Shown: positions 25,736-34,921 of the stretch, piece after piece
How positions within the stretch are numbered: position 1 is the stretch's first letter
Layout of the letters: each line of letters opens with the position of its first letter
Assembly: GCA_965221855.1 (NCBI GenBank)
Contig: CBDCSV010000001.1
Span: 248,001-312,000, forward strand
From: JAJDXO01 sp965221855
GTDB lineage: Bacteria > Pseudomonadota > Alphaproteobacteria > Rhodospirillales > UBA2165
Direction of reading: 5' to 3'
Length of the DNA: 64,000 bases
The notes under the pieces: model-generated
Database searches by the model: none
Told to the model about the DNA's origin: nothing
Seen by the model: only the letters and a program-made list of their open reading frames with translations
Position numbers and translations under genes: made by a program

Positions 25736-27196
25736 ATGCCCGATTTGGTTCCGGCCCTGCCCGAGATCTTCCTCGCCGTCATGTCCATGGCGCTCCTGAT
25801 GATCGGCGTCTTCCAGAAGGAAGAGAAGGCCGGCCGTTCGGTATCCTATCTCGCCATCGCTACCCTGGTGGTCACCATTGCCATCGTCGGCGTGGTTACC
25901 GACGGCCGGGCGTCGACCTTTGGCGGCGCCTTCGTGACCGACAGCTTCGCGGTCTATGTGAAGGGCCTGATCCTGATCGCCACGGCCGCCGCGGTGCTGA
26001 TGTCGCGCGAGTATCTGGAGCAGCACGGCATCTTCCGGTTCGAGTTCCCGGTGCTCATGGTGCTGGCGGCGCTGGGCATGCTGATGATGGTTTCCGCCAA
26101 CGACCTCATCTCGCTTTATCTCGGCATCGAACTTCAGAGCCTGTCGCTGTACGTCATTGCATCGTTCCAGCGGGACACCACCCGTTCCGCGGAGGCCGGC
26201 TTGAAATACTTCGTGCTGGGCGCCCTTTCTTCCGGATTGCTGCTCTACGGCATCTCGCTGGTTTACGGATTTTCCGGCTCGACCAATTTCGACGCCCTGG
26301 CGCAACTGTTCCAGGCAGGAGAGTCCCCCCTCGGCGTGACCGTCGGCCTCGTGTTCATTATCGCGGGGCTGGCGTTCAAGGTGTCCGCGGTGCCGTTCCA
26401 CATGTGGACGCCCGATGTCTATGAAGGCGCGCCCACGCCGGTGACGGCGTTCTTCGCCGTTGCGCCCAAGATCGCGGCCATGGCGCTTTTCGTCCGGGTG
26501 ATGGTCGGAGCCTTCGGCGATCTCGGCGTTCAGTGGCAACAGGTGATTATTTTCATCTCCATCGCATCCATGGTGCTCGGATCGTTCGCCGCCATCAACC
26601 AGACCAATATCAAACGCCTGATGGCCTACTCGTCCATCGGTCATATGGGATACGCGCTCATCGGATTGGCGGTCGCGGGCGGCGCCGGAAATGCCGAAGC
26701 GCGCGCCGACGGCGTTTCGGGGATTCTGATTTATCTCGCCATCTACATGTTCATGAACATCGGCGCGTTCGCCTGCATCCTACAGATGCGGCGCAACGGC
26801 AGGATGGTCGAGGGCATCGACGACCTGGCGGGGCTGTCCAAATCCAACCCCGCCATGGCCATGGTCCTGGCCGTCTTCATGTTCTCCATGGCCGGCATTC
26901 CGCCGTTGGCCGGTTTCTTCGGTAAGTTCTACATCTTCCTCGCCGCCATCGAGGCTGAACTGTTCGCGTTGGCGATTATCGGCGTGTTGGCGAGTGTCGT
27001 CGGCGCCTACTATTATGTCCGGATCGTCAAGGTAATGTATTTCGATCCGCCCGAGGAAAGCTTCGACGGTCCGGTGAGCATGGAAATGAAGGCTGTCCTG
27101 GTGGTGACCGGGGTGGTGACCCTGTTCTTCTTCGTTTGGCCGTTGCCGATCCTCGACGGCGCCGGGCTGGCGACGGCCGCGCTGCTGCCGGGATGA
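25736..27196 (+). CDS. nuoN: NADH-quinone oxidoreductase subunit N
   Basis: This 486-residue antiporter-like subunit (ND2 type) has about 14 transmembrane helices. It contains LISLYLGIELQSLSLYVIAS, FKVSAVPFHMWTPDVYEGAP and IKRLMAYSSIGHMGYALIGL. It completes the complex I operon. The stop overlaps the birA start in an ATGA arrangement, so the operon continues into cofactor genes. Confidence 0.98.
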   Translation: MPDLVPALPEIFLAVMSMALLMIGVFQKEEKAGRSVSYLAIATLVVTIAIVGVVTDGRASTFGGAFVTDSFAVYVKGLILIATAAAVLMSREYLEQHGIFRFEFPVLMVLAALGMLMMVSANDLISLYLGIELQSLSLYVIASFQRDTTRSAEAGLKYFVLGALSSGLLLYGISLVYGFSGSTNFDALAQLFQAGESPLGVTVGLVFIIAGLAFKVSAVPFHMWTPDVYEGAPTPVTAFFAVAPKIAAMALFVRVMVGAFGDLGVQWQQVIIFISIASMVLGSFAAINQTNIKRLMAYSSIGHMGYALIGLAVAGGAGNAEARADGVSGILIYLAIYMFMNIGAFACILQMRRNGRMVEGIDDLAGLSKSNPAMAMVLAVFMFSMAGIPPLAGFFGKFYIFLAAIEAELFALAIIGVLASVVGAYYYVRIVKVMYFDPPEESFDGPVSMEMKAVLVVTGVVTLFFFVWPLPILDGAGLATAALLPG

Positions 27197-27972
27197 GCGC
27201 CTCCCTCGGGCGCATCAGGCTGCCGGACGGATTTCGCCTCGCGGCCTACGATGATATCGACAGCACCAATGACGAGGCGAGGCGGCTTGCCGCCGGCGGT
27301 CCACCGCCTTTCGGGCTGGTGATCGTCGCGGCGCGCCAGCTTCAGGGGAAGGGCCGGCAGGGACGCCAATGGGTGTCGGAACCCGGTAACCTCTATTCCA
27401 GCGTCGTTCTGCGGGCCGGCGCGGATCCGGCGATCTCGGCGCAACTGGGATTCGTCGTCGCGTTGGCGGTCCGCGACACCCTCGAAAGGGTCGGCGGTCC
27501 GTCCCACAAGGTGCAATGCAAGTGGCCCAACGACGTTCTGTTCAACGGGAAAAAGATCGTCGGCATTCTGCTGGAGTATCTCGCCGGCGCCGAGGCCGGG
27601 CCCGGCGCGGTCATCGCCGGGTGCGGCATCAACATCGCGCATCATCCTGAGGACACGGAACGTCCGGCGACGTCGCTCGCGGCGGAAGAGGTGGAGGCGC
27701 GCATCGAAGATGTGGCGGCCGGCTATTTGACGGCGTTGTCCGTTTGGCATTCGGCCTGGCTGGCGGACGGGTTCGGGCCCATTCGACAGGCCTGGCTGAA
27801 CGCCGGCCATGCGCCGGGCGATCCGCTGGAGGTTCGCATCGGGGACGCCAACGTAACCGGCGCTTTCGTCGACCTCGACCCCGATGGGGCGCTGGTCCTG
27901 GATGTGGCCGGCGAACATCGCCGGTTCGCCGCGGGTGACGTATACTCCGCGGACGGACAGTCGGGAGCTTGA
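27193..27972 (+). CDS. birA: Biotin--[acetyl-CoA-carboxylase] ligase
   Basis: This 259-residue biotin protein ligase attaches biotin to the carboxyl carrier protein of acetyl-CoA carboxylase. The biotin/ATP loop GKGRQGRQWVSEPGNLYSS, the catalytic CKWPNDVLFNGKKIVGIL and the C-terminal SH3-like domain (GDPLEVRIGDANVTGAFVDL) are visible. The N-terminal helix-turn-helix of Escherichia coli BirA is absent, so it should not act as a repressor (inference). ATG 27193 overlaps the nuoN stop. Its position after nuoN is common in alphaproteobacteria. Confidence 0.95.
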   Translation: MSASLGRIRLPDGFRLAAYDDIDSTNDEARRLAAGGPPPFGLVIVAARQLQGKGRQGRQWVSEPGNLYSSVVLRAGADPAISAQLGFVVALAVRDTLERVGGPSHKVQCKWPNDVLFNGKKIVGILLEYLAGAEAGPGAVIAGCGINIAHHPEDTERPATSLAAEEVEARIEDVAAGYLTALSVWHSAWLADGFGPIRQAWLNAGHAPGDPLEVRIGDANVTGAFVDLDPDGALVLDVAGEHRRFAAGDVYSADGQSGA

Positions 27973-27978
27973 CCACAT

Positions 27979-28746
27979 ATGCTATTGGCCATCGATTCCG
28001 GTAATTCAAACGTCGTCATCGCGGTGTTCGATGACGACGGCGACGTGCGTGGGGAATGGCGGGCCGCCACCAATGCCAATCGAACGGCCGACGAGTTCGG
28101 CGCTTGGCTGGAGCGCCTGATCGATCGGGACGGGATCGACCGGTCGGAAATCGATTCAGCGGTGCTGGCGACGGTGGTCCCGGACAACCTGATCCATCTG
28201 CAAGGTCTCTGCCGGAAGTATTTTGGCTGCGATCCCCTCGTCGTCGGCCCGGACATCGATCTGGGGATCGAGATCGCCATCGACAATCCGAACGAGGCGG
28301 GCGCGGACAGGCTATGTAACGCCGTCGCCGCCCATGAGAGCTATGAGGGTCCGCTGCTGATTCTGGATTTCGGCACCGCCACGACCTTCGACGTGATTGA
28401 CGGCGACGGCGCCTACCGGGGCGGCGTAATCTATCCGGGGATCAACCTGTCCCTCGAAGCCCTGCATATGGGCGCCGCGCAGCTGCCCCGGGTCGCAATT
28501 CGGCGGCCGGAAAAGGTGATCGGCACGGGAACCGTCAGTGCCATGCAGTCGGGCATCTTCTGGGGGCACGTCAGCATCATCGAAGGCATGGCCGCCCGCA
28601 TCTCTCGGGAGTTCGGAGCCTCCATGACGGTGATCGCGACAGGCGGATTGGCCGAGCTGTTTGACAAGGCGTCCGACGCCATCCATCACTGCGATACCGA
28701 CCTCACCCTGCGCGGATTATTGGCGATCCACCGCCTCAATAGCTAG
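27979..28746 (+). CDS. coaX: Type III pantothenate kinase
   Basis: This 255-residue kinase catalyses the first step of coenzyme A synthesis. It belongs to the ASKHA fold. The phosphate-binding motif LAIDSGNSNVVIAVFDDDG is at the N-terminus, the pantothenate region follows at NPNEAGADRLCNAVAAHE, and LILDFGTATTFDVIDGDG plus GGVIYPGINLSLEALHMGAA complete the type III signatures. It lies 6 bp after birA and abuts rnj directly. Confidence 0.96.
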   Translation: MLLAIDSGNSNVVIAVFDDDGDVRGEWRAATNANRTADEFGAWLERLIDRDGIDRSEIDSAVLATVVPDNLIHLQGLCRKYFGCDPLVVGPDIDLGIEIAIDNPNEAGADRLCNAVAAHESYEGPLLILDFGTATTFDVIDGDGAYRGGVIYPGINLSLEALHMGAAQLPRVAIRRPEKVIGTGTVSAMQSGIFWGHVSIIEGMAARISREFGASMTVIATGGLAELFDKASDAIHHCDTDLTLRGLLAIHRLNS

Positions 28747-30414
28747 ATGACCGCTTCCGACGAACATCTGCTCTTCGTGCCTCTCGGCGGCACCGAAGAG
28801 ATCGGCATGAACCTCAATCTCTATGGCTTGGGCGAGCCGGATAACGAGGAGTGGATCATCGTCGATATGGGTGTCACCTTCGGCGATGACGCGACCCCCG
28901 GCGTCGACGTCATATTGCCGGACCCGGCCTTCATCGAGGAACAGGTGGACAGGCTTGCGGGGATCGTTCTCACCCACGGTCACGAAGACCATTTGGGCGC
29001 GGTCCCCTACCTGTGGTCCCGCCTTCAGTGTCCGGTCTACGCCACGCCGTTTACCGCGGCGCTCCTGCGAAGAAAACTGGAGCTGGACGCGCCCGGGCAG
29101 GACATCGAAATCATCGAGGTGCCTTTGTCCGGCAAATTCCGGGTGGGGCGGTTCGACCTGGAACTGATCACGCTCACCCATTCCATGCCGGAGCCCAATG
29201 CGGTGGTGCTTCGGGCTCCCCAGGGGATCATCCTTCATACCGGCGATTGGAAGTTCGACCCGGATCCGGTCATCGGACCGACGGCCGACGAAAAGGCGCT
29301 GAAGGCCTTGGGCGATGAGGGTGTGCTCGCGGCGATCGGAGATTCCACCAACGTCTTTGTCGAAGGAACCTCCCACTCGGAGGCCGCGCTACTGGACAGT
29401 CTCACCTCGCTCATCGGCGAATGCGAGAAACGGGTGGCGGTCACCTGTTTCGCTTCCAACGTCGCGCGGCTTCGGACCATCTTCGACGCGGCTGCCGCGA
29501 ACGGCCGGGCCGTCGCCCTGGTGGGGCGCTCGTTGTGGCGGATAAACGCCGCCGCCCGGGAGACCGGCTACCTGACCGACCTGCCGCCGTTCCTGGAGGC
29601 CGAAGACGCCGTCGATATTCCCGCGGATCAGATTCTCTACATTTGTACCGGCAGCCAGGGCGAGCCCCGTGCGGCCCTCAGCCGGATCGCCGGCGGCGAT
29701 CACCGGCATGTGGCGCTGGGAGAGGGAGATGCGGTGATATTTTCGTCCCGGCAAATTCCGGGTAACGAACTGGCGATCGGCCGCTTGCAGAACCAGCTCG
29801 CACGAAAGGGCGTCCGGATAATTTCGGAAATGGATCATTTCGTTCATGTGTCGGGGCATCCGGCTCGGGACGAACTCGCCCGCATGTACCAGCATCTGCG
29901 GCCCCAGGTGGCCATACCCGTACATGGTGAGCAGCGCCATTTGATCCATCACGCGGAGCTTGCGCTGGCCTGCCAGGTGCCCGAGGCCGTTCTGGTCCAC
30001 AACGGCGCCGTTGTCGAATTGACGGCCAAGGGATCTCGTATCGTCGACGAGGTCCGGGCCGGCCGGCTTGCCCTCGATGGCGACCGGATCGTCGACATGG
30101 AAAGCGATGTGGTCCGGGATCGCATCAAGATCATGTACAATGGCGCCGTGAACTGCTCCGTCGTGGTGGATGACGAAGGTGAACTGGCGGCCGATCCCAA
30201 GATCACCGCGACGGGACTGATCGAGGACGACGACGCGGCTTACGATCTCGCCGAAGCCGCGGCCGATGTCCGCTCCTATCTGGGGGATCTGGATGCCGAT
30301 GAGGCGGAAGACGATGCCGCCGTCGAGAAAGCGGCGCGCTTGGCGCTCAGGCGGTTTTTCCGGTCGGCCTATGGCAAGCGCCCGGTGATTTCGATCCACG
30401 TGGTGCGGATCTAG
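28747..30414 (+). CDS. rnj: Ribonuclease J (metallo-beta-lactamase family)
   Basis: This 555-residue RNase J has endonuclease and 5'-3' exonuclease activity in RNA maturation and decay. The metal-binding motif VLTHGHEDHLGAVPYLW gives HxHxDH, and further metal ligands lie around ELITLTHSMPEPNAVVL and GDWKFDP. The beta-CASP part includes SRQIPGNELAIGRLQ and HVSGHPARDELARMYQHLRP. The C-terminal domain (about 460-555) is short. ATG 28747 directly follows the coaX stop. Confidence 0.96.
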   Translation: MTASDEHLLFVPLGGTEEIGMNLNLYGLGEPDNEEWIIVDMGVTFGDDATPGVDVILPDPAFIEEQVDRLAGIVLTHGHEDHLGAVPYLWSRLQCPVYATPFTAALLRRKLELDAPGQDIEIIEVPLSGKFRVGRFDLELITLTHSMPEPNAVVLRAPQGIILHTGDWKFDPDPVIGPTADEKALKALGDEGVLAAIGDSTNVFVEGTSHSEAALLDSLTSLIGECEKRVAVTCFASNVARLRTIFDAAAANGRAVALVGRSLWRINAAARETGYLTDLPPFLEAEDAVDIPADQILYICTGSQGEPRAALSRIAGGDHRHVALGEGDAVIFSSRQIPGNELAIGRLQNQLARKGVRIISEMDHFVHVSGHPARDELARMYQHLRPQVAIPVHGEQRHLIHHAELALACQVPEAVLVHNGAVVELTAKGSRIVDEVRAGRLALDGDRIVDMESDVVRDRIKIMYNGAVNCSVVVDDEGELAADPKITATGLIEDDDAAYDLAEAAADVRSYLGDLDADEAEDDAAVEKAARLALRRFFRSAYGKRPVISIHVVRI

Positions 30415-30428
30415 GGGAGGAAGCCGAT

Positions 30429-30698
30429 TTGGGTTGGGTAACGGGCTTTGCCGTCTATTTCGTCATCTGGTGGCTGACCCTCTTCATTGTTCTGCCGTTT
30501 GGCGTCCGCCGCCGGGACGACGACGGATGGGGCCACGATTCCGGCGCGCCGCAGAGATCCCGTATTCTGATGAAGATGTTGATCAACACCGGGCTTGCGA
30601 CGGTGGTTTTCGCCATCGTGTTCGTCATCGATTTTTATGACCTGGTTTCCTTCGACGATTTTCGGGCGCCGGCGACCGGCAGGGGCGGGACCTTCTAG
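30429..30698 (+). CDS. DUF1467 family small membrane protein
   Basis: This 89-residue protein has two predicted transmembrane helices (about residues 5-25 and 52-70). It begins MGWVTGFAVYFVIWWLTLF, then VLPFGVRRRDDD, the pattern of the DUF1467 family found next to RNase J and proS in alphaproteobacteria. No function is known. The start is TTG 30429, with a GGGGAGGAAG stretch at 30414-30423 upstream. It is co-oriented with rnj (14 bp gap) and tag (8 bp gap). Confidence 0.85.
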   Translation: MGWVTGFAVYFVIWWLTLFIVLPFGVRRRDDDGWGHDSGAPQRSRILMKMLINTGLATVVFAIVFVIDFYDLVSFDDFRAPATGRGGTF

Positions 30699-30706
30699 CG
30701 CCCGCC

Positions 30707-31258
30707 ATGACGGCTTACTGCGACATCGCTCCCGGCCATGAGTTTCATGGGCCCTATCACGACCGGGAATACGGCTTTCCGGTGAGGGACGAGGCGGTTC
30801 TATTCGAACGCTTGTGTCTGGAAATGTTCCAAGCCGGCCTCAGTTGGCTGACCATTCTGAAGAAGCGGGATGGATTCAATGGGGCGTTCGCCGGCTTCCA
30901 TGTGGACACGGTGGCGGCTTACGGCGCGCGGGACCGGAAACGGCTGCTGAACGACGCCGGGATCGTCCGCAATCGGTTGAAAATCGACGCGGCCATCCAC
31001 AACGCCCGGGTGATCCAGGGATTGCGGGAAAGCCATGGCGGCTTCGCCAAGTGGCTGGACGCACGCCATCCCCTGGAAAAGACGGAGTGGGTAAAGCTGT
31101 TCAAGCAGACATTCAGATTTACCGGCGGCGAGATTACCGGCGAATTCCTGATGAGCACCGGCTACCTGCCGGGCGCTCATGTCGAGAGCTGCCCGGTCTA
31201 TGCCAGAATCGCCAAGAAAAGACCGCCGTGGATGCGCCGGAGCAATAGGCCGGCGTAG
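30707..31258 (+). CDS. tag: DNA-3-methyladenine glycosylase I
   Basis: This 183-residue base-excision glycosylase removes 3-methyladenine from alkylated DNA. The zinc-site residues expected for Tag are present: Cys5 and His18 (in GPYHDREYG) near the N-terminus, and the HxxxC pair in GAHVESCPVY near the C-terminus. Substrate-pocket residues Tyr17, Glu39 and Trp47 (in LEMFQAGLSWLTI) are also in place. Length fits the family (about 187). It sits between the DUF1467 gene and proS, where I would not expect it from the usual cluster. Confidence 0.93.
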   Translation: MTAYCDIAPGHEFHGPYHDREYGFPVRDEAVLFERLCLEMFQAGLSWLTILKKRDGFNGAFAGFHVDTVAAYGARDRKRLLNDAGIVRNRLKIDAAIHNARVIQGLRESHGGFAKWLDARHPLEKTEWVKLFKQTFRFTGGEITGEFLMSTGYLPGAHVESCPVYARIAKKRPPWMRRSNRPA

Positions 31259-31309
31259 GGAAGGATTACTAGACCCCGGGAATTGCTCGCAAAGGGGCGC
31301 TCGTCCTCG

Positions 31310-31338
31310 TAGACATCCGGGCGGTCATTCCCTACAGT
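31310..31338 (+). promoter_or_regulatory. Sigma-70-type promoter for proS
   Basis: The -35 TAGACA (31310-31315) and -10 TACAGT (31333-31338) are separated by 17 bp, 42 bp before the proS start. The 121-bp gap after tag contains nothing else obvious. Confidence 0.5.
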
Positions 31339-31379
31339 CGCGCGGCCCATCAGGCTCTAAAAATCAACGAACGGAACCA

Positions 31380-32930
31380 ATGAAACGCGCCCTCGATACC
31401 GCACGGTCGGACAATTTCAGCGAATGGTACCAGGAGGTCGTCCGGAAATCGGATATGGCCGAAACCTCGGCCGTCCGCGGCTGCATGGTGATCAAGCCAT
31501 GGGGGTACGGTATTTGGGAGTTGATTCAGGCCGAACTCGACCGCCGGTTCAAGGAAACCGGCCACGAGAATTGCTATTTTCCCTTGTTCATTCCCCTGGA
31601 CTTCATCGCCAAGGAGGCTGAGCACGTGGAGGGGTTCGCCAAGGAAATGGCGGTGGTCACCCATCATCGGCTAAAGACCATCGATGGGGAACTGGTGCCC
31701 GATCCCGACGCAGAACTGACCGAACCGCTGATCGTCCGGCCCACCTCGGAAACCATCATCGCGGATTCGTTCCGCAATTGGATCGGGTCCTATCGGGATC
31801 TGCCGGTTTTGGTCAATCAGTGGGCCAACGTGGTGCGCTGGGAGATGCGCACCCGGCTGTTCCTGCGGACGGCGGAGTTTCTCTGGCAGGAAGGGCACAC
31901 CGCCCATGTGGACCGGGATGACGCGTTCGAGGAAACCCTCCGAATGCTGGAGGTCTACCGGGACTTTGCCGAAAGTGTCATGGCAATGCCGGTCATCGCC
32001 GGCGAGAAGACCGAAAACGAGCGCTTTCCGGGTGCCGACAATACCTTTTCCATCGAGGCCATGATGCAGGACGGTAAGGCCCTGCAAGCGGGCACCTCCC
32101 ATTATCTCGGCACCCATTTCGCCGAGGCCCAGGGAATCAAGTACCAGTCGGCGGAAGGTGATGAGAAATTCGTCCACACGACGAGCTGGGGGGTATCGAC
32201 CCGGCTGGTGGGCGGCCTGGTCATGACTCACGGCGATGATGACGGGCTGCGGGTTCCGCCGGCCCTGGCGCCCCAACAGATCGTTATCCTGCCCCGCCTG
32301 AAGGGGGATGATGGCGATGCGTCAGTTCTCGAATACTGCGATACGCTGCGGAAACAGTTGATCGGCAACCAGGCTTTGGGAGCGCCGATCCGCGCCCAGG
32401 TGGACAAGAAAGACAAGAACGCCAGCGCCAAACGCTGGGATTGGGTACGCCGCGGCGCTCCTCTGCTCGTGGAAATCGGACCCCGCGAGGTGGAGGCCAA
32501 TGCAGTCAGCGTGTTGCGCCGGGACGCGCTCTACGACGGCGAGAAGGTGAAGCCCGGCAACACCACCGCGGACGAATTCGCGAACACCGCGGCCTCCCGT
32601 TTGGAGGATATTCAATCGGCAATGCACGGGCAGGCAAAATCCTTCATGGAAAGCCGAATCGAATCCGGCATTACCGAGTTTGGCGCCTTGGGCGAGTTCT
32701 TCGGCGAGGCGCAGGAGGACGAAGACGGGCCATCAGATGGGCCGCTGCGCTGGGCCCGGGTGCCCTGGTGTAAGCCGACCGGTGCGGCGCTGGCGGCAGT
32801 CGAGGCGAAGCTGGACCCGCTCAAGCTTACGATCCGCAACGCGCCGCTGGACGAGAACGGCGTCTCAGGGACATGCATCTTTACCGGGGAAGAGGCGGTC
32901 GAGGAGATCCTCATCGCCCGGGCCTATTAA
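31380..32930 (+). CDS. proS: Prolyl-tRNA synthetase, archaeal/eukaryotic-type
   Basis: The enzyme charges tRNA-Pro with proline. The 516-residue product is of the ProS type found in archaea and eukaryotes: MVIKPWGYGIWELIQAELDR, IVRPTSETIIADSFRNWI, RTAEFLWQEGHTAH, VHTTSWGVSTRLVGGLVMTH and DDDGLRVPPALAP, with no bacterial editing insertion between motifs 2 and 3. It ends in a C-terminal Tyr, as that type does. Most alphaproteobacteria use a shorter bacterial-type ProS of about 440 residues. The C-terminal zinc domain keeps only one cysteine of each expected pair (VPWC and TCIFTG). ATG 31380 is used; the longer frame overlaps tag. Confidence 0.93.
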   Translation: MKRALDTARSDNFSEWYQEVVRKSDMAETSAVRGCMVIKPWGYGIWELIQAELDRRFKETGHENCYFPLFIPLDFIAKEAEHVEGFAKEMAVVTHHRLKTIDGELVPDPDAELTEPLIVRPTSETIIADSFRNWIGSYRDLPVLVNQWANVVRWEMRTRLFLRTAEFLWQEGHTAHVDRDDAFEETLRMLEVYRDFAESVMAMPVIAGEKTENERFPGADNTFSIEAMMQDGKALQAGTSHYLGTHFAEAQGIKYQSAEGDEKFVHTTSWGVSTRLVGGLVMTHGDDDGLRVPPALAPQQIVILPRLKGDDGDASVLEYCDTLRKQLIGNQALGAPIRAQVDKKDKNASAKRWDWVRRGAPLLVEIGPREVEANAVSVLRRDALYDGEKVKPGNTTADEFANTAASRLEDIQSAMHGQAKSFMESRIESGITEFGALGEFFGEAQEDEDGPSDGPLRWARVPWCKPTGAALAAVEAKLDPLKLTIRNAPLDENGVSGTCIFTGEEAVEEILIARAY

Positions 32931-32941
32931 GGCGGCCCCGG

Positions 32942-34186
32942 ATGTTCTCTGCCATCGAGCGGATGATCGCCATGCGGTACCTCCGCGCCCGGCGGCAGGA
33001 AGGATTCATCTCGGTCATTGCATGGTTTTCGCTTTTGGGCATTGCCCTGGGCGTGGCGACGCTGATCATCGTCATGTCGGTGATGAACGGCTTTCGTCAG
33101 GAACTGCTGACGCGGATTCTGGGCGTGAACGGGCATCTCAGCGTCTATGCCCAGACCCGCGCCATGCCCGACTACGAGCAGCGCCGCGATCTGGTCGCCG
33201 GCCTTTCGGGGGTGGTCAAGGTCACGCCGACCATCGAAGGGCAAGTGATGGCGAGCGCCAACGGACACGCCGCCGGTGCGGTGGTCCGGGGCGTTGCGGC
33301 GGCAGACTTGAAGGAGCGGAAAATCATTTCCGGCAATATCGTCGCGGGAAGCCTGGACGGCTTTACCGGCACCAATGTGGTTGCCGTCGGCAGCCGGTTC
33401 GCCCGCAATTTCCGCTTAGGCATCGGCGACCGGGTAACGCTGATCTCGCCTCAGGGAAATGTCACGGTGCTCGGGACGGTGCCGCGCTTGAAATCCTACA
33501 AGGTCGCCGCGGTCTTCGACGTGGGCATGCACGAATACGATTCCAGTTTCGTGTACATGCCCCTGGAAGCGGCGCAGCTGTATTTCAAGCTGCCCGGTGC
33601 GGTGAACTATCTCGACGTCATACTGGAAAATCCTTCCCGCGCGCCCGATGAGGCCCAACGAGTGAGAGAGGCCCTCGATAACCAGGGGCGAGTGTTCGAC
33701 TGGCAGCGCTCCAATTCCAGTTTTTTCAATGCGATCCAAGTCGAACGCAACGTGATGTTCCTCATCCTCACCCTGATCATCGTGGTGGCGGCCTTCAATA
33801 TCATTTCGGGCCTGATTATGCTGGTGAAGGACAAGGGCAGGGACATCGCCATCCTTCGGACCATGGGCGCCACCCAAGGCATGGTGATGCGCATCTTTTT
33901 CCTGTCCGGTGCGAGCGTCGGCATCATCGGTACCGTCGCGGGGTTTGTCCTCGGGCTGGCCTTCGCCGAGAACATCGAGAGCATCCGTCAGTTCCTTCAA
34001 TCCCTCACCGGCACCGAGTTGTTCGCCGCCGAAATCTACTTCCTTTCCCGGTTGCCGGCGGTTGTCGATCCGGCCGAGGTGGCGATGGTGGTCGGCATGG
34101 GGATCGGTCTTTCGTTCCTTGCCACGCTCTATCCGTCCTGGCGGGCGGCGCGGCTCGATCCGGTCGAAGCGCTGCGCTATGAGTGA
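32942..34186 (+). CDS. lolC: Lipoprotein-releasing system permease LolC/LolE
   Basis: This 414-residue inner-membrane permease of the Lol ABC transporter extracts lipoproteins from the inner membrane for the outer membrane. It has an N-terminal helix (about 25-48, ISVIAWFSLLGIALGVATLI), a large periplasmic domain with MSVMNGFRQELLTRILGVNGH, and three C-terminal helices (about 275-300, 320-345, 375-400). As in other alphaproteobacteria a single permease gene precedes lolD. It overlaps lolD by 8 bp. Confidence 0.95.
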   Translation: MFSAIERMIAMRYLRARRQEGFISVIAWFSLLGIALGVATLIIVMSVMNGFRQELLTRILGVNGHLSVYAQTRAMPDYEQRRDLVAGLSGVVKVTPTIEGQVMASANGHAAGAVVRGVAAADLKERKIISGNIVAGSLDGFTGTNVVAVGSRFARNFRLGIGDRVTLISPQGNVTVLGTVPRLKSYKVAAVFDVGMHEYDSSFVYMPLEAAQLYFKLPGAVNYLDVILENPSRAPDEAQRVREALDNQGRVFDWQRSNSSFFNAIQVERNVMFLILTLIIVVAAFNIISGLIMLVKDKGRDIAILRTMGATQGMVMRIFFLSGASVGIIGTVAGFVLGLAFAENIESIRQFLQSLTGTELFAAEIYFLSRLPAVVDPAEVAMVVGMGIGLSFLATLYPSWRAARLDPVEALRYE

Positions 34187-34859
34187 CCCCGTCCTCGAGC
34201 TCCGCCGGGTCGGCCGGACGTTCGGCGAGGGAAGCGTCGCCCTGGAAGTCCTGAAGGAGATCAACCTGGCTGTCAATCCGGGCGAGATCGTCGCTCTCGT
34301 CGGCCCGTCGGGCTCGGGCAAATCGACCTTGCTGCAGATCGCCGGCCTGCTCGAGAAACCGGACAACGGCGCCGTCCTGATCGGCGGCGAAGATACGGGC
34401 GGGATGAGTGACGACACACGCACCGAAATCCGCCGGCGGAAGCTCGGGTTTGTCTATCAGTACCACCATCTTCTGGCCGAGTTCTCGGCACGGGAAAACA
34501 TCGTCGTTCCGCAGATGATTGCCGGGGTCGCCAAGTCCGATGCGGCCGGGCGGGCGGATGGGCTTTTGGCGGATATGGGCCTTGCGAACCGGGCGACCCA
34601 CCGCCCGGCGCGCCTCTCGGGCGGTGAACAGCAGCGGGTCGCCATCGCGCGGGCGCTCGCCAATCACCCCGACCTCCTTCTCGCCGATGAACCTACGGGC
34701 AATCTCGATCCCGGCACCGCCGATGAAGTCTTCGGGCTGCTCATGCGGATGGTGCGCGAACAGGGGTTGGGGGCGTTGATCGCCACCCATAATCCGGCCC
34801 TCGCGGCGCGCATGGACCGGACATTAAGCCTTGCCAACGGTCACGTGAGTCCCGCTTAA
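34179..34859 (+). CDS. lolD: Lipoprotein-releasing system ATP-binding protein LolD
   Basis: The 226-residue ABC ATPase energises lipoprotein release. Walker A is VGPSGSGKSTLLQIAGLLE, the Q-loop lies in YQYHHLLAEFSARENI, the signature is RLSGGEQQRVAIARAL, Walker B is LLLADEPTGNLD, and the switch His is in LIATHNPALA. ATG 34179 overlaps the lolC stop; the longer open frame upstream lies inside lolC. Confidence 0.97.
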   Translation: MSDPVLELRRVGRTFGEGSVALEVLKEINLAVNPGEIVALVGPSGSGKSTLLQIAGLLEKPDNGAVLIGGEDTGGMSDDTRTEIRRRKLGFVYQYHHLLAEFSARENIVVPQMIAGVAKSDAAGRADGLLADMGLANRATHRPARLSGGEQQRVAIARALANHPDLLLADEPTGNLDPGTADEVFGLLMRMVREQGLGALIATHNPALAARMDRTLSLANGHVSPA

Positions 34860-34921
34860 GCGGCGTACCTCAAATTCTTGTGGATAAACGGTGATTGGGT
34901 GATGACGCCCAGGGACGAATC

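Noticed and set aside
27136..27192. Longer birA start
   Set aside because: The upstream extension lies inside nuoN and adds residues with no family match; the ATGA overlap at 27193 is the normal coupling.
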